From positions 1-64,000 of the forward strand of contig NZ_QJRJ01000077.1 in assembly GCF_003254625.1 (NCBI RefSeq): a DNA stretch of 64,000 bases. The letters are read 5' to 3'. A program made the position numbers and the translations under genes. This stretch comes from Flavobacterium ginsenosidimutans. GTDB lineage: Bacteria; Bacteroidota; Bacteroidia; Flavobacteriales; Flavobacteriaceae. Positions 44,401 to 52,183 of this stretch are shown piece after piece. The first letter of the stretch is position 1. Each line of letters starts with the position of its first letter. The notes beneath the pieces were generated by a model. The model was given only the letters and a program-made list of their open reading frames with translations. It was not told the origin of the DNA and made no database searches.

Positions 44401-44557
44401 ACTGACTCATTCTTACTTTCTCGGCATCATCACCTTTAACTGTCAATTCTGGACTTTGTGCAAAAGTTTTTGTTCCGATAAACAACAGAAAACAAAGTGA
44501 TAAATAAAACTTTATTTGCGAAAACATCAACATTGAAAAAAGCGATTTTGATTTCAT
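41486..44557 (-). CDS. VIT/vWA-domain envelope protein with TonB-linker and SusC-plug-like insert
   Basis: A 1023-residue mosaic. After a signal sequence (about 12-33) comes a vault/inter-alpha-trypsin (VIT) domain (about 35-165), then a von Willebrand A domain with the MIDAS motif DNSLS at 278. At about 612-660 it carries ETIKGDPDAVLT, DEPVG and VVEEDN-VYN, nearly the linker of TonB (8090-8210). EEVVYVGYARM and LQGRVAGVAV (about 665-705) follow, resembling the plug start of SusC-type receptors. A TPR-like region (about 740-880) and a C-terminal DUF2135/YfaP-like domain (about 905-1005) complete it. Single gene, function unknown; VIT-vWA proteins often mediate adhesion or assembly. Confidence 0.8.
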   Translation of the reverse strand: MKSKSLFSMLMFSQIKFYLSLCFLLFIGTKTFAQSPELTVKGDDAEKVRMSQLKVNVKVVGNIAYTTSEMHFFNSGTRQMEAELIFPLPENVSVSRYAIDINGKLREAVPVNKNKGKQVFEAIEHRRVDPGLLEKVDGNNFKTRIYPLMPNGERIVVIGYEEELSAFDKDNLVYQLLSRYPKKLDKFEINVSVLGASAEPAVNGDSEKEIVFSKWNQSFNASIKKENYQPSEKIVFKIPVQQNVPSVVTQNVGGQYYFYGNTFVEGNKMVKKNPASIGLIWDNSLSCKNRDLKKELDLLDAYFQKIKNTKVSLYFLNYTFEKQKEFVISNGNWSELKAILEKTKYDGGTRFSQINFENQDEYLFFSDGLSSLSENLLPKTKKPVYAITSSVSADFAFLNFSSMKTGGNLINLNQINAETALDKLTNVNLKFLGIKENLTLTDLFPMEGTSVSGNFSFSGISLNPKNEITLLFGYGNDVVLERKITLDAATQNTTDINVEKLWAQKKIANLELEYAKNADEIELLGKKFGIVTKNTSLIVLETVRDYIMYDILPPAELRADFDLIKKQDQDRALAQQKNNWGSIESYFKGINAWWKNNVTTSPAALAKYKKQKANETIKGDPDAVLTIDEPVGSAPAMSVVEEDNAVYNAPKIEEIKDKKVASEEVVYVGYARMTTNSSQIIARDGDVQQKLQGRVAGVAVDTRNETVSSLNYSVTDTLTFDSKNKDKIWNPDRLYLKALASAPKEKQYDLYFELRKSQERNPSFYFDVAHFFYNQGDVKKALQVISNIADLGLENHQLYKTLTYTLRQWKDYDDAVFTAKQVAKWRAHEPQSLRDYALALEDAGKYQAAFDELVKSLEVNYYGEMSGQYEGVEDIILMDINRLMSEHPGLKTGKLDKKYLEKMPVDIRIIMNWNQMDVDLDLHVIEPTGEECYYSHKNTEIGGRFSKDFTQGYGPEQYLIRNAVKGKYQIKTNYFGESTLTENGPATVMLEIYTTKAGKTSKTLKTIQLGKVKENEILAEINW

Positions 44558-44635
44558 GGCATAGAAATTTAAAGTTGTATAAAAGTATAGAGAACAAAAA
44601 ACTTAAAAAGGTTGGGAAAGATAAAAATATTTATA

Positions 44636-44677
44636 CAAAAAAAATCCCCATCACTTCTTTCAAAGTAATAGGGATTC
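44636..44677 (-). terminator. Terminator of the aromatic operon
   Basis: AATCCCCATCACTT and AAGTAATAGGGATT pair with G-U wobbles on the minus strand and are followed by about eight U. It lies 100 bases after the last gene of the operon. Confidence 0.78.
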
Positions 44678-44778
44678 TTAAAAAACAATCTATTTTTAAT
44701 TAATGCTATAAGAAAATTTAGAGATTCATTTTGCTTAAACTTAAATTATCTTATATCACTTATAGGATTTAAAGAAAA

Positions 44779-45861
44779 TTATGCGTTGAAAATTTTCTCT
44801 TGGTGACCAATACTTTCTTGGTGAATTGCTTTGAACATTCTCAAAACGAACTCTTCTGTAAGACCTTTTTTCTCACCTTCCAAAATCATTTTTCCTAAAA
44901 TTTCGTTCCAACGGTTGTTTTGAAGAATTGCAACGTTTGCATCTTTTTTCACTTGACCAATTTCGTCAGCAACTTTCATACGTTTTCCTAATAACTCTAA
45001 TAAGTTAGCATCCAAAACGTCGATATTTGCTCTTAGTTTAGTCATTTTTTGGCTGTACTCGTCTGTAGTATCATCCGTTTTTCTGATAGTCAAATCTTTG
45101 ATGATTTGTTTCAAAGCATCTGGAGTAACTTGTTGTGCAGCATCAGACCAAGCGTTGTCTGGATCAAAGTGTGTTTCGATGATCATACCATCGTAATTCA
45201 AGTCTAAAGCTTCTTGAGTTACTTCGAAAATCATTTTACGATCTCCAGTAATGTGAGATGGATCGATGATTAATGGTAAATCAGGGAATTTATTTTGTAA
45301 TTCGATAGCAATTTGCCATTCTGGAATGTTTCTGTATTTTGTTTTTTCGTAAGTAGAGAAACCTCTGTGAATAACACCTAATTTCTCAATACCTGCCATG
45401 TGTAAACGCTCAACACCACCTAACCATAAAGCTAAATCTGGGTTTACTGGGTTTTTCACCAAAACAATTTTATCAGTTCCTTTTAATGTATCAGCAATTT
45501 CTTGAACTGCGAATGGGTTTGCAGTTGTACGTGCACCAACCCATAATACGTCGATATCGTGTTCTAAAGCTAGTTTACAGTGAGCTGCAGTTGCAACTTC
45601 AGTTCCCATTAATAAACCAGTTTCAGCTTTAGCTTTCTGTAACCATTTTAATCCAATTTCACCAACACCTTCAAATCCTCCTGGACGAGTTCTTGGTTTC
45701 CAGATTCCAGCTCTGAATACGCTTACTTTTGAATCTTTTAATTCGTGAGCAATTTTCAAAACCTGATCTTCAGTTTCTGCACTACAAGGTCCAGCTATCA
45801 CAAGTGGGTGATTTAAATTGAAATCCTCTAACCACTTTCTCATTTCTTTCTTATTTTCCAT
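44779..45861 (-). CDS. Bifunctional DAHP synthase / chorismate mutase
   Basis: A 360-residue fusion. Residues 1-260 are a DAHP synthase of the KDO8P-like subfamily (PLVIAGPCSAETEDQ, GIWKPRTRPGGFEG, GTEVATAAHC, LIIDPSHITGDR). Residues about 272-358 are an AroQ-type chorismate mutase (KLRANIDVLDANLLELLGKR). The enzyme thus starts the shikimate pathway and also converts chorismate to prephenate. Fused mutase domains commonly give feedback control of the synthase. Last gene of the operon, 12 bases after tyrA. Confidence 0.94.
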   Translation of the reverse strand: MENKKEMRKWLEDFNLNHPLVIAGPCSAETEDQVLKIAHELKDSKVSVFRAGIWKPRTRPGGFEGVGEIGLKWLQKAKAETGLLMGTEVATAAHCKLALEHDIDVLWVGARTTANPFAVQEIADTLKGTDKIVLVKNPVNPDLALWLGGVERLHMAGIEKLGVIHRGFSTYEKTKYRNIPEWQIAIELQNKFPDLPLIIDPSHITGDRKMIFEVTQEALDLNYDGMIIETHFDPDNAWSDAAQQVTPDALKQIIKDLTIRKTDDTTDEYSQKMTKLRANIDVLDANLLELLGKRMKVADEIGQVKKDANVAILQNNRWNEILGKMILEGEKKGLTEEFVLRMFKAIHQESIGHQEKIFNA

Positions 45862-45873
45862 CTTTTTTATAGT

Positions 45874-46731
45874 TTACTTTTTTATAGTTATTCCGTTTAA
45901 TATTTCTCTAATTTTATTTACACCTTCCATTTCTTCAAAAATGGCACTGTAATTATCGTCTGCCAGCAAATCTCTAAACTGAGTTAAATTTGCAATATAA
46001 CCTTCTAAGGTTTCCAGAACGTATTCTTTGTTTTGTTTAAAAATTGGTGTCCACATTGCAGGTGAACTTTTTGCCAGACGAACGGTGCTTTCAAATCCAC
46101 TACCCGCCATATCAAAAATATCTTGTTCGTCTTTTTCTTTGATCATTACTGTTTTTCCGAGCATAAACGAACTAATGTGCGATAAATGCGAAACGTAAGC
46201 AATGTGTTTATCGTGCGAAACGGGATCCATATATCGAATTCTCATTCCAATTTCTGCGAAAAGATTTAATGCCTTTTCTTGCAGTTTAAAAGTGGTTTTT
46301 TCCACTTCACAAATAATGTTTGTTTTTCCTTTAAACAAACCTTTTATTGCTGCTGAAGGTCCAGAAAACTCTGTTCCTGCAATTGGATGCGTGGCAATAA
46401 AATTTCTTCTTTTCGGATGATTCGCTACTGCATCGCAGATTGGCTTTTTTGTCGATCCTACTTCAAAGACAATGGTCTTATCTCCAACGGCATCCAGAAC
46501 TTTCGGCAAAACTGTCAGCGCAACATCTACCGGAACTGAAACGATTACAAAATCTGCTTTTTGCAAATCTTCAAAGCTTCCCGCTTCGTCAATAACTCCA
46601 AGATCAAGTGCTTCTTGCAAATGTTTTTCGTTATTGTCAATTCCGAAAATAGTCGCATTCGGATGCTTCTCTTTGATGTCCAACACCATTGAGCCGCCTA
46701 TTAATCCTATTCCTATTACGTATACTTTCAT
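45874..46731 (-). CDS. tyrA: Prephenate dehydrogenase
   Basis: 285 residues from the ATG at 46731 (MKVYVIGIGLIGG). An in-frame TTG at 46749 would add six residues but the family begins at the ATG. The NAD-binding Rossmann motif GIGLIGG is at the N-terminus, ATHPIAGTEFSG holds the catalytic His, and YVSHLSHISSFML is the prephenate-binding helix region. It makes 4-hydroxyphenylpyruvate for tyrosine. No fused mutase, because that activity sits on the next gene. Confidence 0.92.
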   Translation of the reverse strand: MKVYVIGIGLIGGSMVLDIKEKHPNATIFGIDNNEKHLQEALDLGVIDEAGSFEDLQKADFVIVSVPVDVALTVLPKVLDAVGDKTIVFEVGSTKKPICDAVANHPKRRNFIATHPIAGTEFSGPSAAIKGLFKGKTNIICEVEKTTFKLQEKALNLFAEIGMRIRYMDPVSHDKHIAYVSHLSHISSFMLGKTVMIKEKDEQDIFDMAGSGFESTVRLAKSSPAMWTPIFKQNKEYVLETLEGYIANLTQFRDLLADDNYSAIFEEMEGVNKIREILNGITIKK

Positions 46732-46739
46732 ATTTATTT

Positions 46740-46930
46740 TAAATTCCAAGTTTTAAAATTGCTTCGCCTGTTCGCTATCGCTCGAGTCCAAATCCAAATC
46801 TTGCTTTTCAATTTGTCACCCTGAGCGATCCCGAGGCTTCGGGAGAAGGGCGTTCCAATTGGCACGGGCTTCGACTCCGCTCAGCCTGACAATCTGGATA
46901 AAAATCTTAATACTTAATTCTAAAGTCTTA
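46740..46930. repeat. Dispersed CTGAGCG/CGCTCAG repeat inside the aromatic operon
   Basis: The 203-base gap between the aminotransferase and tyrA holds GTCACCCTGAGCG, an inner hairpin CCCGAGGCTTCGGG and the inverted CGCTCAGCCTGACA (46870s-46890s). The phrase GCTTCGCCTGTTCG at the tyrA side also occurs, inverted, at 21440-21455. The CCTGAGCGGAGTCGAAG type of repeat is familiar from flavobacterial genomes. It interrupts an otherwise compact operon. Confidence 0.6.
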
Positions 46931-46934
46931 ATAC

Positions 46935-48080
46935 TTAAAACCTATCAATCGCTTCTTGTACTTTCTCTTCTTTCACACACAATGAGAATCTGATATACCC
47001 TTCACCGTTGCTTCCAAAAATGGTTCCCGGTGTAATGAAAATATGTTTCTCATATAATATTTCGTCAATGAACTTCTCTGCCGATTCGATTCCTTCCGGA
47101 AGTTTTGCCCAGACAAAAAGTCCAACTCCTTCTTTATATACTTTACAGCCTAATTTTTCTGCCAGTTTTTCGGTTAATTCTCTACGGCGTCTGTAAATTT
47201 TGTTTTGGTCTTCGAACCAAGATTTATCACATTTTAAAGCTGCAATTGCACCTTTCTGAATTCCGTAGAACATTCCGCTGTCCATGTTACTTTTCACTTT
47301 TAGAACCGCATCAATAATTTCAGGATTTCCTAAAACCATTCCTACTCTCCAGCCTGCCATGTTGAATGTTTTACTTAAAGAGTTTAATTCTAAAGCCACA
47401 TCTTTCGCACCTTCAACTTGAAGTAAACTCATCGGATTATCATTCAAAACAAAACTATACGGATTGTCGTTGATCAATAATATGTTGTGTTTTTTAGCAA
47501 AAGCAACCAATTTTTCAAATAACGCTAAACTTCCTCTAGCTCCTGTTGGCATGTGCGGATATCCCAGCCACATTATTTTTACTTTCTCCAGCTCTAATTT
47601 TTCTAAAGCTTCGAAGTCTGGTTCCCATGCATTTTCTTCTTTCAAATCATAATAAACTGGAACTGCTTCAACCAAATTGGTTACCGAAGTATAAGTCGGA
47701 TAACCTGGATTCGGAATTAAAACGTGATCGCCTGGATTTAAAAATGCAAGCGAAATATGCATTATTCCTTCTTTCGAACCCATAAGAGGTAAAATCTCAT
47801 TATTAGGATTCACTTCAACACCAAACTGATCACGATAAAAATCTGCCATCGCCTGCCTCATTTCTGGTAATCCCTGATAGCTTTGATAGCCATGTCCGTT
47901 TTCGTCTTGAATTGCCGCAGCGACTGCTTCAATTACTGCTTTTGACGGACTCAAATCAGGGCTTCCAATTCCCATGTTGATGATCGATTTTCCTTCAGAC
48001 ATCAACTGACGAACTTCTCTTAGTTTTGATGAGAAGTAGTATTCTTCAACTGTGTCTAATCGTTTTGCTGTTGTAATCAT
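46935..48080 (-). CDS. PLP-dependent class I/II aminotransferase
   Basis: A 381-residue aminotransferase. NPGYPTYTSVTNLVEAVPVYYDL is near 110, INDNPYSFV near 205 and the PLP lysine in SLSKTFNMAGWRVGMVLG near 240. The position between pheA and tyrA makes an aromatic or prephenate-pathway aminotransferase the natural reading, converting phenylpyruvate and 4-hydroxyphenylpyruvate (or the arogenate route). Specificity cannot be proved from sequence. Confidence 0.88.
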   Translation of the reverse strand: MITTAKRLDTVEEYYFSSKLREVRQLMSEGKSIINMGIGSPDLSPSKAVIEAVAAAIQDENGHGYQSYQGLPEMRQAMADFYRDQFGVEVNPNNEILPLMGSKEGIMHISLAFLNPGDHVLIPNPGYPTYTSVTNLVEAVPVYYDLKEENAWEPDFEALEKLELEKVKIMWLGYPHMPTGARGSLALFEKLVAFAKKHNILLINDNPYSFVLNDNPMSLLQVEGAKDVALELNSLSKTFNMAGWRVGMVLGNPEIIDAVLKVKSNMDSGMFYGIQKGAIAALKCDKSWFEDQNKIYRRRRELTEKLAEKLGCKVYKEGVGLFVWAKLPEGIESAEKFIDEILYEKHIFITPGTIFGSNGEGYIRFSLCVKEEKVQEAIDRF

Positions 48081-48170
48081 TGTTTTTAATTTTTGCTATA
48101 TGCTTTAAGCTTTACGCTGTATGCTTTTCTCTTCTTTACTTTAAGACTTTCGACTTTCCGACTTTAATAC

Positions 48171-48998
48171 TTAAGGTCTGGTATTTTTATATTCTCCCAA
48201 CACTTTAAAATATTCTGCCATAATATTTAATAATGCTTTGGCTTTTGCAAAATCTTCGTATTTCTCGAATGTCACGTCTACGAAGAATGAATATTTCCAA
48301 GGTGTTTCGATTTTTGGAAGCGACTGGATTTTTGTCAAATTCAGTTTGCAGTCACTCATTACATTCAAAACCGCAGCTAAACTTCCTCTTTTATGATCTA
48401 ATTCAAATTTTACAGATGCTCTATTAATTTCGCTTTCTGGCAAAAATGAATTTTGCTTTTTGATGATTACGAAACGCGTCATATTGTTTTTAATCGTTTG
48501 AATCGACGGTGCAATAATATCTAGATCGTACATTTCAGCAGCCGTAACACTTGCAATTGCTGCAATTCCAGTCAATTGTTTTTCCTGAATTCTTCTTGCT
48601 GTTTCCGCTGTATCTTTATCCTCAACCAATTTGATATTTGGATATTGTTTCAAGAAATCCATACACTGCAAAAGTGCCATTGGGTGCGAATGAACTTCTC
48701 TAATATCTTCAATTTTCTGACCTTTTAAAGCCATTAAATTTTGCTGAATATTTAAATAATGCTCTCCAATAATGTGCAAATTATTCTTGTCGATCAAGGC
48801 ATAATTTGGAATAATTGGCCCCGCAATCGAGTTTTCGATCGCCATAACCGCCTGATCTGATTTTCCGGCAATAAGGCTGTCGATCAATTCTTCAAAAGAC
48901 AAACATTCATCAATATCCACACTTTCAGAGAAATACTCTTTCACAACTTGATGATGAAATGATCCTTTAATACCTTGTATTGCAATTTTCGTTGTCAT
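48171..48998 (-). CDS. pheA: Prephenate dehydratase
   Basis: A 275-residue single-function prephenate dehydratase: GIKGSFHHQVVKEYF at 9-23, VMAIENSIAGPI near 55, and the catalytic TRF motif in NNMTRFVII near 170. A C-terminal ACT domain runs from about 190. Its Phe-binding motifs deviate from the textbook GAL and ESRP (GSL and QSLP here). It is the first gene of the operon and is preceded by the attenuator at 49005-49147, so the sequence itself shows its regulation. Confidence 0.94.
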   Translation of the reverse strand: MTTKIAIQGIKGSFHHQVVKEYFSESVDIDECLSFEELIDSLIAGKSDQAVMAIENSIAGPIIPNYALIDKNNLHIIGEHYLNIQQNLMALKGQKIEDIREVHSHPMALLQCMDFLKQYPNIKLVEDKDTAETARRIQEKQLTGIAAIASVTAAEMYDLDIIAPSIQTIKNNMTRFVIIKKQNSFLPESEINRASVKFELDHKRGSLAAVLNVMSDCKLNLTKIQSLPKIETPWKYSFFVDVTFEKYEDFAKAKALLNIMAEYFKVLGEYKNTRP

Positions 48999-49004
48999 AT
49001 AGTC

Positions 49005-49033
49005 AAAAAAAAATCCTGATTTGCATCAGGATT
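49005..49033 (-). terminator. Attenuator terminator hairpin of pheA
   Basis: On the minus strand AATCCTGAT (49033-49025), loop GCAA, ATCAGGATT (49020-49012), then seven U (49011-49005). The stem is 9 bp with a GNRA-type loop. It ends 6 bases before the pheA ATG, far too close to serve an upstream gene. Its 5' arm can alternatively pair with 49082-49091. Confidence 0.88.
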
Positions 49034-49091
49034 GTATATTAGTTTTATTTGTCTTAAAATTTTATCTCAAATAACCATAGCACAATCCTGA
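49026..49091 (-). promoter_or_regulatory. Antiterminator pairing of the pheA attenuator
   Basis: TCAGGATTGT (minus strand 49091-49082) is perfectly complementary over 10 bases to ACAATCCTGA (49035-49026), which contains the 5' arm of the terminator. The first segment overlaps leader codons 19-22, starting 8 bases after the last Phe codon. A ribosome stalled on the Phe codons would leave it free; one at the stop codon would tend to mask it. Confidence 0.8.
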
Positions 49092-49147
49092 CTTCTACTA
49101 AAGAAGAAATAAAAGTTGTTGCTAAAATAAAAACGGTTACTTGCCAT
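49067..49147 (-). CDS. Phe/Tyr-rich leader peptide of the pheA operon
   Basis: A 26-codon frame starting ATG at 49147 and ending TGA at 49069-49067. Residues 6-16 read FYFSNNFYFFF, so 8 of 11 are aromatic (six Phe, two Tyr). It sits between a promoter (49177-49207) and the terminator hairpin directly before pheA. The arrangement matches amino-acid attenuators such as pheL, which work by ribosome stalling at scarce charged tRNA. Too short for ordinary gene finders. Confidence 0.85.
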   Translation of the reverse strand: MASNRFYFSNNFYFFFSRSQDCAMVI

Positions 49148-49176
49148 TTTGTTTGTGTTATTTTGTAAATTCTCTG

Positions 49177-49207
49177 CGAATGTATAAATTATTTTTAGTG
49201 CACCAAA
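49177..49207 (-). promoter_or_regulatory. Promoter of the pheA operon
   Basis: Minus strand TTTG (49207-49204), 19-base spacer, TACATTCG (49184-49177; one mismatch to TAnnTTTG). Transcription would start about 20-25 bases before the leader-peptide ATG. Confidence 0.6.
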
Positions 49208-49352
49208 AAAAAGATTGCATTTTATGAAACAAAAAAGGATTTCTTAACAAATTTAGCAGGTTTTGTATGATAATATAAAAATATGGGCTTAAAATGAGAA
49301 TATTAAAATGAGTTTCTGAGGTTCTAAGTTACTGAGAGTCTAAGATTTTTTT
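49208..49352. other. Intergenic region upstream of the pheA promoter
   Basis: AT-rich, between the pheA promoter and the inverted repeat at 49353. I see no gene. It contains another TTCTAAG/CTGAG-type repeat phrase near 49315-49340 and nothing else definite. Confidence 0.5.
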
Positions 49353-49439
49353 GCCACGAATTCACGAATTGACTCAAATCATTATGATTATAAAATATAA
49401 TTTCACTGATTTTTCAAATAAAATTCGTGAATTTGTGGC
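49353..49439. repeat. Inverted repeat, GCCACGAATT family
   Basis: 18-base arms (49353-49370 and 49422-49439), core GCCACGAATTCACGAATT, one mismatch, 51-base AT-rich centre. The same core forms the shorter hairpin at 25547-25590. Confidence 0.7.
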
Positions 49440-49443
49440 TATA

Positions 49444-49478
49444 AAAAAAGCAGCTATCATTACAATAACTGCTTTTAT
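49444..49478 (-). terminator. nrdA terminator
   Basis: AAAAGCAG and CTGCTTTT enclose a 15-base loop, with A/T tracts outside, about 45 bases after the nrdA stop. Confidence 0.7.
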
Positions 49479-49524
49479 ATATCAAATTAAAAATCTAAAA
49501 TCTCAGATCTAAACTCTAAAATAA

Positions 49525-51918
49525 TTAAGATCCACACATTTCACAATCCTCAGGATCTGCAGCTTGTGCTTTTAAAAGCATTGCTTTGTAATCCTCAACG
49601 CTGATTGATTCAGTTTCTGCAACTAATGTTGGAGCAGTTTCTTCTTTTTTATCGTTGTTTAATGTGAATTTAATTGCATCTACAGCTGCTTTTGTTCTTA
49701 GGTAATACATTCCTGTTTTTAAACCAGACTGCCAAGCGTAGAAGTGCATTGAAGTTAGTTTAGAATAGTTGGCATCCTGCATGAATAAGTTCAACGATTG
49801 AGACTGGTCAATAAAATAACCTCTTTGACGAGACATATCGATAATATCTTTCATCGACATTTCCCAAACTGTTTTATAAAGGTCTTTTAAGTCTTGCGGA
49901 ATCTTATCGATATTTTGAACAGATCCGTTATGACGCATAATTTCTTGCTTCAAATCTTCGTTCCATAAACCTAGTTTTACTAAGTCTTCTAGTAAATGTT
50001 TGTTTACTACGATGAACTCCCCAGACAATACACGACGTGTATAAATGTTAGATGTATATGGTTCGAAAGCTTCGTTGTTTCCAAGAATTTGTGAAGTCGA
50101 AGCAGTTGGCATTGGTGCTACTAACAATGAGTTACGAACTCCGTGCTCTACAACTTCTTTTCTTAATGAAGCCCAGTCCCAACGACCTGATAATTCTTCA
50201 TCTTTCATTCCCCACATATTGTGCTGGAATTCTCCTTGTGACATTGGCGAACCTTCGAAAGTTGAATATGGCCCTTCTTCTTTTGCCATTTCCATAGAAG
50301 CGGTTACAGCAGCGAAATATAATGTCTCGAAAATTTCTTGGTTTAATTTTTTAGCTTCATCGCTTGTAAACGGCATACGCAACATGATGAAAGCATCTGC
50401 TAAACCTTGCACACCTAAACCAACTGGACGGTGACGCATGTTAGAGTTTTCCGCTTCTTTTACTGGATAATAGTTTCTATCGATTACTTTGTTCAAATTA
50501 CGAGTTACACGTTTTGTAACATTGTAAAGCGCTTGGTGATCAAATTGTCCATTATCAATAAACATTGGTAAAGAGATTGAAGCCAAGTTACAAACTGCAA
50601 TTTCATCTTTAGAAGTAAACTCCATAATCTCTGTACACAAGTTAGAAGAACGAATAGTTCCTAAATTCTTGTGGTTCGATTTACGGTTTGCCGCATCTTT
50701 ATACAACATATATGGTGTTCCAGTCTCGATTTGAGATTCTAGGATTTTTTCCCATAACTCACGAGCGCGGATTGTTTTTCTTCCTTTTCCTCTAAATTCA
50801 TAATCTGTATATAATGCTTCGAATTCATCTCCGTAAACATCATATAATCCTGGACATTCGTTCGGGCACATTAAAGTCCACGTTGAATCTTCCTGAACAC
50901 GTTTCATGAATAAATCTGAAGTCCACATTGCGAAAAATAAATCTCTCGCACGCATTTCTTCTTTTCCTGTGTTTTTCTTTAAATCTAAGAAATCAAAGAT
51001 ATCAGCATGCCAAGTTTCGATGTAAATCGCAAAACTTCCTTTACGTTTTCCTCCACCTTGATCTACATAACGCGCTGTATCGTTGAAAACTCTCAACATC
51101 GGAACAATTCCGTTTGAAGTTCCATTTGTACCACGAATATAAGATCCTGTTGCACGAACGTTATGAATAGAAAGTCCAATTCCTCCCGCTGATTGCGAGA
51201 TTTTTGCTGTTTGTTTTAATGTATCGTAAATTCCGTCAATACTATCGTCTTGCATTGCCAAAAGGAAACAAGAAGACATTTGTGGTTTTGGAGTTCCAGC
51301 ATTGAACAATGTTGGCGTTGCATGCGTAAAGAACTTTTTAGACATTAAATCGTAAGTTTCAATTACTGATTTTAAATCATCTAAGTGAATACCAACCGAA
51401 ACACGCATCAGCATGTGCTGCGGACGCTCTACGATTTTTCCGTTTATTTTAAGAAGATAAGAACGTTCTAAAGTTTTGAAACCAAAGTAATCGTAATTAA
51501 AATCTCTTGTATAAATAATATGAGAATCTAAAAAAGCTGCATTTTCTTGAATCACTTTAAATACGTCATCAGCAATTAACGGTGCATCTTGACCATTTCT
51601 TGGATTAACGTAGTGATACATATCTTTCATCGTCTCTGAGAAAGATTTTTTAGTATTTGAATGCAGGTTAGAAATTGCTACACGAGCTGCCAATTGAGCA
51701 TAATCTGGATGCGCAATTGTCATAGAAGCCGCTGTTTCTGCTGCAAGATTATCAAGTTCAGAAGTCGAAACCCCATCATACAATCCTTCGATAACTCTCA
51801 TCGCTACCTTTACTGGATCTACGAGCTCATTCAAGCCGTAACACAATTTTTTGATTCTTTCTGTAATCTTATCAAACATTACGGGCTCTCTGTGGCCATC
51901 TCTTTTTACTACATACAT
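49525..51918 (-). CDS. nrdA: Ribonucleoside-diphosphate reductase, alpha subunit (class Ia)
   Basis: A 797-residue catalytic subunit. An N-terminal ATP-cone ([18 protein letters not shown] to about 95) gives allosteric activity control. The active-site Cys is in MSSCFLLA near 215, with further motifs NLCTEI and CNLAS near 420-435 and [11 protein letters not shown] near 505. The C-terminal DCEMCGS provides the shuttle Cys pair. Complete. nrdB lies upstream on the same strand, the reverse of the E. coli order, with a structured 265-base spacer. Confidence 0.97.
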   Translation of the reverse strand: MYVVKRDGHREPVMFDKITERIKKLCYGLNELVDPVKVAMRVIEGLYDGVSTSELDNLAAETAASMTIAHPDYAQLAARVAISNLHSNTKKSFSETMKDMYHYVNPRNGQDAPLIADDVFKVIQENAAFLDSHIIYTRDFNYDYFGFKTLERSYLLKINGKIVERPQHMLMRVSVGIHLDDLKSVIETYDLMSKKFFTHATPTLFNAGTPKPQMSSCFLLAMQDDSIDGIYDTLKQTAKISQSAGGIGLSIHNVRATGSYIRGTNGTSNGIVPMLRVFNDTARYVDQGGGKRKGSFAIYIETWHADIFDFLDLKKNTGKEEMRARDLFFAMWTSDLFMKRVQEDSTWTLMCPNECPGLYDVYGDEFEALYTDYEFRGKGRKTIRARELWEKILESQIETGTPYMLYKDAANRKSNHKNLGTIRSSNLCTEIMEFTSKDEIAVCNLASISLPMFIDNGQFDHQALYNVTKRVTRNLNKVIDRNYYPVKEAENSNMRHRPVGLGVQGLADAFIMLRMPFTSDEAKKLNQEIFETLYFAAVTASMEMAKEEGPYSTFEGSPMSQGEFQHNMWGMKDEELSGRWDWASLRKEVVEHGVRNSLLVAPMPTASTSQILGNNEAFEPYTSNIYTRRVLSGEFIVVNKHLLEDLVKLGLWNEDLKQEIMRHNGSVQNIDKIPQDLKDLYKTVWEMSMKDIIDMSRQRGYFIDQSQSLNLFMQDANYSKLTSMHFYAWQSGLKTGMYYLRTKAAVDAIKFTLNNDKKEETAPTLVAETESISVEDYKAMLLKAQAADPEDCEMCGS

Positions 51919-52007
51919 AAGCTTACCTTTTATAGTTATTGAAAAAATGAAAGTACCTAGAGAACGAACTCCAGCACTTAAACATTGCGTGTTTTTAAAT
52001 TATTTTT

Positions 52008-52112
52008 TGAGAATTACCGAATTCTCAATAGCTACTCGTTTCAAATTCGAATTTCGAATTTAAATGCGTCAAAAATTGCTATTGAATCTGCGACTTGGGG
52101 AAAGAGATTCAA
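52008..52112 (-). promoter_or_regulatory. Three-stem structured leader between nrdB and nrdA
   Basis: Three inverted repeats run end to end and share boundary bases: TTGAGAATT/AATTCTCAA (52008-52028), CAATAGC/GCTATTG (52026-52084, enclosing the palindrome AAATTCGAATTT at 52043-52054) and TTGAATCT/AGATTCAA (52082-52112). No poly-U follows, so this is not a simple terminator. It lies about 90-190 bases upstream of the nrdA ATG. Confidence 0.45.
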
Positions 52113-52183
52113 CCTTAAAATATTTTTTTGTAATCTTTTTTTCAGTATCTCTAGAAGATAGACACTAAAAGTATTTTTGTTGT

